Below are positions 1-7,280 of a DNA stretch of 64,000 bases, one piece after another. A model generated the notes under the pieces. That model had not been told where the DNA came from. It saw only the letters and a program-made list of their open reading frames with translations, and searched no databases. Positions within the stretch are counted from its first letter, which is position 1. Each line of letters opens with the position of its first letter. Location: assembly GCF_002847285.1 (NCBI RefSeq), contig NZ_CP025407.1, positions 5,893,001 to 5,957,000 on the forward strand, in the 5' to 3' direction. A program made the position numbers and the translations under genes. Source of the stretch: Streptomyces sp. CMB-StM0423. GTDB taxonomy: Bacteria > Actinomycetota > Actinomycetes > Streptomycetales > Streptomycetaceae.

Positions 1-3000
1 ACCTCCAACGACTGGACCAGCATCACCGAGACAGCGGTCTACGGGGCCGACGGCGGCGGCGGCGATACCTGTGACTACCCGGCCGACGTGCTGGACCTGA
101 CGAACTGGTACATCGGGCTGCCGGTCGGCGAGGAGGAGTCGCCGACCAACGTCGAACAGCCGGAACTCGCCACGTACGCGAACGACCCGTGGTTCACCGC
201 GACCCCGGACTGCGACGCCGTTCAGTTCCGCGCCGCCGTCAACGGGGTCACCACCAGCGGCTCCAGCTATCCCCGCTCGGAGCTGCGCGAGATGACGGGG
301 CAGAACAAGGCGAGCTGGTCGTCGACCTCCGGCACGCACACGATGGTGATCGACCAGGCCATCACGGATCTTCCCGCGGACAAGCCGCATGTCGTCGCCG
401 GGCAGATCCACGACGCCGACGACGACGTCTCGGTCTTCCGCCTGGAAGGCACCAAGCTCTACGTCACCTCTCCCGATGACAGCAACTACAAGCTGGTGAC
501 GGACGACTACGCGCTGGGCGACAGGTTCCAGGCGAAGTTCGTGGTCGGCGACGGCGAGATCAAGGCGTACTACAACGGCGTGCTGCAGACCACGATCGCG
601 GCCGACTTCGAAGGCGGCTACTTCAAGGCGGGCGCGTACACCCAGGCCAACTGCGAACGCTCGTCGCCGTGCAGCGACGACAACTACGGCCAGGTGGAGA
701 TCTACGACCTGAGCGTCACCCACGACGACGGTCAGGAAACCGAGGACCCGACAGAGGCGGCCGAGCGGTACGGCTGGGGCGAACCGCTGCCGATCTCGGA
801 CGAGTTCGACTACACCGGACCGGTCGACCCGGAGAAGTGGGACGTACCGTCGGGCAACGTCGGAGGCACGGAGCAGTGCTGGGAAGGGCACGCCGGGAAC
901 GGCCGCCGGTGCGGGAAGAACAGCACCGTCGCGGACGGAATCATGACCATGCGCGGTGAGGCGAACGGCGACACGGGATGGATCAGGCAGAACCGTGACA
1001 CCCAGTACGCCCGCTGGGAGATCCGCTCCCGCTCGCGGAACACCGGCTCCTCCGGCGGGCTCTACCATCCCCTGCACCTGATCTGGCCCACCGCCGGTGA
1101 CCGGCTCAAGAACGGGGAGTACGACTGGGTCGAGTACTCGAACCCCGACGCGCAGTGCCTCTCGGCGTTCCTGCACTACCCGGAGAGCCCGTCGGACGAG
1201 AAGGAATACCGCGAGCTCTGCCCCGTGGACATGACGGAGTGGCACAACTTCGCGTTCGAGTGGACGCCGGACGCGCTGGTCGGCTACGTCGACGGTGCCG
1301 AATGGTTCCGGCTGGCGGACGGCGCGAACTCCGACCGCGGGGACATCCAGAAGATGCCGCTGGGCAACCTCGTCATCCAGCTCGACAACTTCACCGGCGA
1401 CAGCGGTCTGCGCCCGGCGGTGTACGAGGTCGACTGGGTCAGGACGTATCCGGTCGCGCCGGATGGGGGCTCTCCGGGCTCCCCGGGTGCTCCGGTGACC
1501 GTCACGGGAGTCTCGGCGAACGCCGATGACGGCAACGTGCCCGCCAACACCCTCGACAACGACCTGAGTACCCGCTGGTCCGCCCAGGGCGACGGGGTGT
1601 GGATCCGCTACGACCTCGGCTCGGCGAAGACCGTCGGCTCGGCGTCGATCGCCTGGCACCAGGGCAACACCAGAAAGAACACCTTCGACGTCGAGGTGTC
1701 CGACGACGGGTCTTCGTGGAGAAAGGTCCTGACCCGGGAAACCAGCAGCGGCACCACACTCCAGCCGCAGAACTACGACTTCGCCGACACCACCGCGCGG
1801 TATCTGCGCATCGTCGGCCACGGCAACACCTCCAACGACTGGACGAGCATCACCGAGACGACCGTCCACGGGGCCGACGGCGGCGACGGCGGAGATCCCG
1901 GCGATCCCGGCCCCGGCCGTACCGTCGAGGTCGCCGACTCGGACCAGTTACAGGACGCGTTCGCGGACGCGCGCGCCGGAGACCGCGTCGTGCTCGCGGA
2001 CGGTGAATACACGATCGGCAAGATGAGCGGGAAGAACGGGACCGCAGACCAGCCCATCACCGTCGTCGCGGAGAACCGCGGCCGGGCGGTGGTCACGGAC
2101 GGGCAGTTGGAGGTGGCCAACTCCTCGTACGTCACCTTCGAGGGTCTGAAGTGGACGAACAGTGACACGCTGAAGATCACAGGATCGAACAACGTGCGCC
2201 TGACCCGCAACCACTTCCGGCTCACCGAGGAATCCTCGCTGAAGTGGGTGATCATCCAGGGTGCGAACAGCCACCACAACCGGATCGATCACAACCTCTT
2301 CGAGGAGAAGCACCAACTGGGAAACTTCATCACCATCGACGGATCCGCAACCCAGCAGTCGCAGCACGATCTCATCGACAACAACCACTTCCGCAACATG
2401 GGCCCGCGTGCGGAGAACGAGATGGAAGCCATCCGCGTCGGCTGGAGCGAGATATCCCGGTCGAGCGGATTCACCGTCGTCGAGTCGAACCTCTTCGAGA
2501 ACTGCGACGGTGATCCGGAGATCGTCTCCGTGAAGAGCAACGACAACATCGTCCGCCACAACACGTTCCGCACCTCGCAGGGCGTGCTGTCACAAAGGCA
2601 CGGGAACCGCGGCGCCTTCTACGGCAACTTCTTCCTCGGCGAGGGAAAGGCGGGAACCGGTGGAATCCGGATCTACGGCCAGGACCACCAGGTCTACAAC
2701 AACTATTTCGAGGGTCTGACCGGCACCGGCTTCGACGCCGCGCTGCAGATCGACGGCGGCGACGCCGACACCTCGGGCGCACTGAACGCGCACTGGCGCG
2801 TCTACCGGGCGACCGTCGTGAACAACACTTTCGTGAACAACGTGTCGAACATCGAGGTCGGCGCCAACTACAGGCTCGCGCCGGTCGACTCGGTCGTCGC
2901 CGACAACGTGGTCACAGGAGGCAGCGGCAAGCTGTTCAACGAACTCAAGGCACCGGTGGACATGACCTACGCCGGCAACATCGCGTGGCCGACCGGATCG

Positions 3001-3258
3001 GCGACCATCGGCGTCACCGTGCCCTCCGGCGCCGTCAGGGCGGTCGATCCGCTGCTGGCCCCCGACGGGCCGGTCCACCGGATCGGCGCGGGAAGCCCGG
3101 CCATCGACGCCGGTACCGACGACCACGCGTTCGTGACCGACGACATGGACGGTCAGGCCCGCACCGGCGCCGTCGACGTCGGAGCCGACGAGCGGGCGTC
3201 GTCCGCCGTCACGCGAGCACCCCTCACCGCGGCCGACGTCGGCCCCGGCTCCGCGTAG
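1..3258 (+). CDS. Multi-catalytic secreted polysaccharide lyase (F5/8C remnant - PL7 - GH16-like - F5/8C - PL6), 5' truncated
   Basis: The frame is open from base 1, so the N-terminus and signal peptide lie outside the window; 1085 residues are visible. It begins with the end of a discoidin (F5/8 type C) domain. A PL7 alginate lyase module follows with all three family signatures: RSELR (274-288), QIH (403-411) and YFKAGAYTQ (619-645). A GH16-like jelly roll carries the catalytic pattern EYDWVE (E at 1117, D at 1123, E at 1132). A complete F5/8C domain spans about 1495-1880. A PL6 beta-helix (about 1918-3170) retains the lysine (2533) and arginine (2596, in QRHGN) that match the catalytic pair of chondroitinase B/PL6 enzymes. 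Inferred role is extracellular degradation of alginate or a related uronate polymer. The GH16-like substrate is not predictable by eye. A strong terminator follows. Confidence 0.85.
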   Translation, partial: TSNDWTSITETAVYGADGGGGDTCDYPADVLDLTNWYIGLPVGEEESPTNVEQPELATYANDPWFTATPDCDAVQFRAAVNGVTTSGSSYPRSELREMTGQNKASWSSTSGTHTMVIDQAITDLPADKPHVVAGQIHDADDDVSVFRLEGTKLYVTSPDDSNYKLVTDDYALGDRFQAKFVVGDGEIKAYYNGVLQTTIAADFEGGYFKAGAYTQANCERSSPCSDDNYGQVEIYDLSVTHDDGQETEDPTEAAERYGWGEPLPISDEFDYTGPVDPEKWDVPSGNVGGTEQCWEGHAGNGRRCGKNSTVADGIMTMRGEANGDTGWIRQNRDTQYARWEIRSRSRNTGSSGGLYHPLHLIWPTAGDRLKNGEYDWVEYSNPDAQCLSAFLHYPESPSDEKEYRELCPVDMTEWHNFAFEWTPDALVGYVDGAEWFRLADGANSDRGDIQKMPLGNLVIQLDNFTGDSGLRPAVYEVDWVRTYPVAPDGGSPGSPGAPVTVTGVSANADDGNVPANTLDNDLSTRWSAQGDGVWIRYDLGSAKTVGSASIAWHQGNTRKNTFDVEVSDDGSSWRKVLTRETSSGTTLQPQNYDFADTTARYLRIVGHGNTSNDWTSITETTVHGADGGDGGDPGDPGPGRTVEVADSDQLQDAFADARAGDRVVLADGEYTIGKMSGKNGTADQPITVVAENRGRAVVTDGQLEVANSSYVTFEGLKWTNSDTLKITGSNNVRLTRNHFRLTEESSLKWVIIQGANSHHNRIDHNLFEEKHQLGNFITIDGSATQQSQHDLIDNNHFRNMGPRAENEMEAIRVGWSEISRSSGFTVVESNLFENCDGDPEIVSVKSNDNIVRHNTFRTSQGVLSQRHGNRGAFYGNFFLGEGKAGTGGIRIYGQDHQVYNNYFEGLTGTGFDAALQIDGGDADTSGALNAHWRVYRATVVNNTFVNNVSNIEVGANYRLAPVDSVVADNVVTGGSGKLFNELKAPVDMTYAGNIAWPTGSATIGVTVPSGAVRAVDPLLAPDGPVHRIGAGSPAIDAGTDDHAFVTDDMDGQARTGAVDVGADERASSAVTRAPLTAADVGPGSA

Positions 3259-3267
3259 GACGTGCCA

Positions 3268-3302
3268 CACGACCGGTGGCGGCTCAGCCGCCACCGGTCG
3301 TG
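3268..3302 (+). terminator. Intrinsic terminator after the polysaccharide lyase gene
   Basis: Perfect 16-bp inverted repeat (3268-3283 with 3287-3302) around a 3-nt loop, starting 10 bases after the stop codon. There is no U-tract, as usual for Streptomyces terminators. It separates the lyase gene from the next gene, which has its own ribosome-binding site. Confidence 0.75.
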
Positions 3303-3366
3303 CCGTCGTGCCGGACACTCCGCTCCGGCACGGGCGCCCTCCCCTCCGTACTCCAAGGAGACGCAC

Positions 3367-4746
3367 GTGAACGATCTGAACGCCCCCCTACGTCCCCCGG
3401 TCGCCCACCCACTCCGCCGGACGGGTACGGCAAAGCGCAGAAGCGTATCGGTGAGACGTCTGCTGACCGCCGCGCTGTGCGCGTGCACGGCGCTCGGCTC
3501 GGTGGCCCTGCTCGGCCCGACGGCATCGGCGGCGACGGTGCCCATCACCGCGGCGACGGCCAGCTCCCACGACGGCAACGTGCCGGCCAACGCGATCGAC
3601 GGCGACCTGTCCACCCGGTGGTCCGGCGCCGGTGACGGGGTCTGGATCCGCTTCGACCTCGGCTCGGTCACCACCGTCGACTCGGTATCGCTGGCCTGGT
3701 ACGTCGGGGACGGCCGGCGGACGACGTTCGACGTCCAGCTCTCCCAGGACGGCTCGGCGTGGTCGACCGTGCTGTCCCGGGAAACCAGCAGCGGCACCAC
3801 GCGCAGCCTGGAGACGTACGACTTCGCCGGCGGACCCGCCCGCTACGTACGGATCGTCGGGCACGGCAACGACTCCTCCGACTCGTCCAGGTGGACGAGC
3901 ATCACGGAGGCGGCCGTGTCCGGGGAGCCCGGTGGCGATCCGCAGCCCCCCGGGCAGTCTCTCGGCGTCGGCGGGGTGGCGACTCCGCCGGGTGCGGTTC
4001 TGGTGCCGGACCAGGATTCCCGGTTCGGGATCGACTCCGGCGGCACCGCCGCCGCACCCGAGGTCTACGACTGCCAGGGCAACACCATCCGCGGCGGCGT
4101 CCTGATCGAAGCCGACCACGTGGTGATACAGAACTGCCGGGTCGACGCCGAGCAGCAGTACGGCATCTACTCGGACGACAACACCGACGTGACCATCCAG
4201 AACAACGACATCAAGGGCGTCGAGGGCCCCGGCGACCTGAACGCCATCACGTTCTTCGGCAACCGGCACAAGATCCTCTACAACACCGCCATCGACTTCG
4301 TGACCGGCGACCCGGGCGACAGCCACACCGACTTCATCCAGACGTGGGTGTCCAGCTCGCACCCCATCGCGAGTGACGACGTGCAGATCCGCGGCAACAA
4401 GGCCGTCGGCCCGGCGAACCCGGACCGCGAGAACAGCGTGCCGAGCATCCACCAGTGGCTGATGGCCGAGGACTACGGCCGCGGCGGGAACTCGGGCGGC
4501 AACACCGACGGCATGAAGAACTGGATCGTCGCGGACAACGAGATGGGCGACAGTTGGAACCAGGCCATCAAGCTGGACGGGCCGGACAACGTGTCGATCA
4601 CCCGCAACGATTTCGTGGGCTCCTCGACCCGGGTCATGGAAGTCACCTCGGCCTCGACCGGCGTGCAGTTCTACAGCGACAACCGCGTCGGCCCGGACTA
4701 CGGGTCCGTCGGCATGACGATCACACCGGGCGAAGGGCCCGCCTGA
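3367..4746 (+). CDS. Secreted F5/8 type C domain plus parallel beta-helix protein, putative polysaccharide-active enzyme
   Basis: 459 residues. The GTG start at 3367 is preceded by AAGGAG at 3355-3360, and a signal peptide follows: a basic stretch, a hydrophobic core (LLTAALCACTALGSVALLG) and a likely cleavage after TASA. Residues about 58-190 are a discoidin domain very similar to the one in the upstream gene. The rest is a right-handed parallel beta-helix with repeated N-rich turns (VVIQNCRV, VTIQNNDI, VSITRNDF). The fold is typical of polysaccharide lyases and epimerases, but I cannot match a named PL or GH family and see no certain catalytic pair. Context with the PL7/PL6 enzyme suggests work on the same polymer. 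An upstream in-frame GTG at 3262 is less likely, since it has no signal sequence and overlaps the terminator. Confidence 0.8.
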   Translation: MNDLNAPLRPPVAHPLRRTGTAKRRSVSVRRLLTAALCACTALGSVALLGPTASAATVPITAATASSHDGNVPANAIDGDLSTRWSGAGDGVWIRFDLGSVTTVDSVSLAWYVGDGRRTTFDVQLSQDGSAWSTVLSRETSSGTTRSLETYDFAGGPARYVRIVGHGNDSSDSSRWTSITEAAVSGEPGGDPQPPGQSLGVGGVATPPGAVLVPDQDSRFGIDSGGTAAAPEVYDCQGNTIRGGVLIEADHVVIQNCRVDAEQQYGIYSDDNTDVTIQNNDIKGVEGPGDLNAITFFGNRHKILYNTAIDFVTGDPGDSHTDFIQTWVSSSHPIASDDVQIRGNKAVGPANPDRENSVPSIHQWLMAEDYGRGGNSGGNTDGMKNWIVADNEMGDSWNQAIKLDGPDNVSITRNDFVGSSTRVMEVTSASTGVQFYSDNRVGPDYGSVGMTITPGEGPA

Positions 4747-4759
4747 CGGATCACCGCCC

Positions 4760-6709
4760 TCACGACGGCAGACCCTCCGCCCGGCCCTCCGCCGCCGTGA
4801 GGGCGGTGAGCAGGGCCAGGGGGGTGGCCGCCGACCAGGACTGGGGGGAGCAGGCGTGCGGGAAGGGGACCGGGGTGGGCTGGGTGGTGCGGGGGTAGCC
4901 GGCGGTGGCCTCCGGGAGGCGGCCCGCGGTGTGGGTCGCCAGGTCGGTGAGGGCCCTCGCCACGGTGCGTGCCTCCTCGTGAAGGCCGTAGCGGGCCAGG
5001 CCCAGGGCCAGGATCGCGTTGTCGTGCGGCCAGACGCTGCCGCGGTGGTACGCCATCGGGTGGTACGCCCCCTGCCCGGCGGCCACGGTCCGTACCCCCC
5101 AGCCGGAGAAGAAGTCCGGCTCCAGCAGCCGCCGTCCCACCCGCCCCGCCCGGTCGGGCTCCAGCAGCCCGGACCACAGCAGGTGCCCGGCGTCGGAGGC
5201 CAGCGCGTCGGCGGGGCGGCCCGCGCCGTCGAGGGCCAGGGCGGGGAAGTCCTGGGCGGAGAGCCAGAAGTCGGTGAGGAAGCGGGCACGGAGGTCCTCG
5301 GCGGCTGCGGTGAGGCGGCCGGCGAGCCGCGGGTCGGCCCAGGCGGTGGTGGCGAGGCGGGCGGTGTGGACGAGGGCGGCGTAGGCGTAGCCCTGGGGGG
5401 CGGCGGGCGCGGGGGCGCCGGTGATACGGGTGCCGTCGGCGGCGCAGAGGGCGCCGGGGGAGTCGCGCCAGCTCTGGTTCGCCGGGGCGGTGCCCGCGCC
5501 GGCGTCGTCGGTACGGTGGCGGAGGTAGCCGGAGTCGTCGAGGCCGCCGTGGCGGAACATCCACTCCACCGCGGCGCGGGCCTGCGGCTCCAGGCGGCGG
5601 GCCGGCTTGTCGTCGCCGGTGTGCTCGGTGAGCGCGCCGAGGAGGACGAGGAACAGCGGGGTGGTGTCGACGGCCCCGTAGTAGTGCCCGTACGGCACCT
5701 GCCCGAAGTGGGCCAACTCGCCGTGGCGCACCTCGTGCACGATCTTCCCCGGCTCGCCGTCCGCCTCCCCGGCCTGGGTCGCGGCGAGCGCGAGGAGCGT
5801 GGCGCGGGCGAGCGCGGGGCGGTGGCGGAGCGCGAACAGCGACGTCACGAGCGCGTGCCGGCCGACGAGCGCCAGGTACCACGGCACCCCGGCCGCCGGC
5901 ACCCGCACCTCCTCGCCGCCGGGCCCCGCGGCGGGAATGAGAAGCCCGTCGAGATCGGCGAGCCCCTGCTCGGCGGCGCGGGCGAGGCCGGGCCAGGGGG
6001 CGGCTTGCGCGAGGGGCGGGGCCGCGTCGACTGCCGCCTCCGCGGCCTCCGTTCCCGTGGCCCGGGCACCGGGGCCCGCCGTCGGTCCCGGGCCCGCTCC
6101 CGGGTCGGCCGCGGCACGGAGTGTCAGTTCTGTGGTCTCGTGGGGCTCCAGTTTCAGGTGCCACACCAGGCGTCGTGCGCCGCTCCCCGTCTCCTCCACC
6201 GCATCCGGCGGCGGCTCCCCCGTGACCGCGGTCCTCGCCTGCCAGCCGCCGCGGCGGTAGCGGAACTCCACGCCCGCCGGCAGCACCTCCCGGGCCCGTA
6301 CCGCGTGCGGCTTGCCGTAGACGCGGTGGTCGGCTCGTAACTCGAACTGGTCCGCGAAGTCCGCGTCCACCGTCAGCGCGAGCCACAGCTTCTCCGGCTC
6401 CGCGCGGTTGCAGGTGACGCGCAGGACGTCGACCAGCGCGCCGCCCTCGACGCGCTGCTCGCGGAAGACCGTGTGCGGCGGCGGCTCGTCGCGGGCCGTG
6501 GGCGGTACGAGGACCGCCGCGTCCCGCTCCGCGACCAGCAGGGTCGGGACCGCGCCGTCCACCGTCAACTGCCAGCGGCTCAGATGCCGGGTGTCCCCGA
6601 GGAAGAAGCCGTCCGGCTGCGTGCCGCGGGCGCCGGTGATGTCCCCGGCGCGGGTCACCGCGGCGAACGCCCCGCCGTGGAAGAGAAGACGGTGTTCCGG
6701 GCCGCTCAT
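4760..6709 (-). CDS. Amylo-alpha-1,6-glucosidase / glycogen debranching-type glycoside hydrolase
   Basis: 649 residues, ATG with GGGAGG about nine bases upstream. Residues about 5-190 match the N-terminal domain of bacterial debranching-like enzymes (LFHGGAFAAVTRAGDITG, then FLGDTRHLSRW). Residues about 240-640 form an alpha/alpha-barrel catalytic region with signature stretches PWYLALVGRHALVT, QSWRDSPGA, SVWPHDNAILALGLARYG and CSPQSWSAATPLALL. The family acts on alpha-linked glucans or related oligosaccharides, and no signal peptide is visible, so it is probably cytosolic. It is convergent with the beta-helix gene, 13 bases away. The exact substrate is uncertain because this family is often over-annotated as glycogen debranching enzyme. 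Confidence 0.8.
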   Translation of the reverse strand: MSGPEHRLLFHGGAFAAVTRAGDITGARGTQPDGFFLGDTRHLSRWQLTVDGAVPTLLVAERDAAVLVPPTARDEPPPHTVFREQRVEGGALVDVLRVTCNRAEPEKLWLALTVDADFADQFELRADHRVYGKPHAVRAREVLPAGVEFRYRRGGWQARTAVTGEPPPDAVEETGSGARRLVWHLKLEPHETTELTLRAAADPGAGPGPTAGPGARATGTEAAEAAVDAAPPLAQAAPWPGLARAAEQGLADLDGLLIPAAGPGGEEVRVPAAGVPWYLALVGRHALVTSLFALRHRPALARATLLALAATQAGEADGEPGKIVHEVRHGELAHFGQVPYGHYYGAVDTTPLFLVLLGALTEHTGDDKPARRLEPQARAAVEWMFRHGGLDDSGYLRHRTDDAGAGTAPANQSWRDSPGALCAADGTRITGAPAPAAPQGYAYAALVHTARLATTAWADPRLAGRLTAAAEDLRARFLTDFWLSAQDFPALALDGAGRPADALASDAGHLLWSGLLEPDRAGRVGRRLLEPDFFSGWGVRTVAAGQGAYHPMAYHRGSVWPHDNAILALGLARYGLHEEARTVARALTDLATHTAGRLPEATAGYPRTTQPTPVPFPHACSPQSWSAATPLALLTALTAAEGRAEGLPS

Positions 6710-7280
6710 GCGAGCGCCTCCCTCAGCGAGGTGTCATCGCGTCATCGCGCTATTAAGTCTGGTTGGCACGCAAAACTAGCGCGCGGCTGTCGGGTCGACA
6801 AGCAGAACCGGGGGCGCACGTACGCACGTTGCGGGAGCATGGCCCGCCCGCCTCCGGCTCCGGCCGGGCCGGCCCGCGTTTCGCACACCCCGCTGTCCGC
6901 ATCGTGAGATTCCGCGCGCTCATTCGCGTGATTCTCCCCACGCTTGATACGTCTTGCGCTCAAACGAGCGCTCAGATGTGGACGTCATCTCTCGTATGCG
7001 CGGCACTGAGTGCCATCCTCATCCCTTCACCCCTCGAAGCCACCAACGCGTTCCGTAACGCGGATGACCCGTCCCGGCTTGCCGATGCCCGCCCGTGCGG
7101 GATCGTCGTTAAGAGAAGTGAAGAAGGGGCGCGGCTCCCGGTCGCCAACAGGATCCCAGGTGTGAGGGCCGAACCCCCTCGTGATCGTCTACGCCTCATC
7201 CCCGGGAGCCTTCGATCTGGGTATGTTCCTCGCCGTCAGGGCAGCTCCCCGCCAGGGGTCCCACACGAGGAGTCGATCCC
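6710..7280. other. Intergenic region between divergent debranching enzyme and ppdK
   Basis: About 570 bases with no convincing gene and somewhat richer in A/T than its flanks. It must hold the promoters of both divergent genes. I see a perfect 6-bp inverted repeat at 6956-6971 and a short one near 7004, but no clear -35/-10 pair, riboswitch or tRNA. Short open frames here lack ribosome-binding sites and normal codon bias. Confidence 0.5.

Noticed and set aside
3388..5289. Long open frame on the - strand across the beta-helix and debranching genes
   Set aside because: Antisense shadow with Pro/Arg/Ala-rich product; both overlapping genes have clear domains and correct third-position bias.
6742..6963. 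Small - strand ORF of 73 codons in the debranching/ppdK gap
   Set aside because: No ribosome-binding site, no recognisable protein features and codon pattern unlike neighbours.
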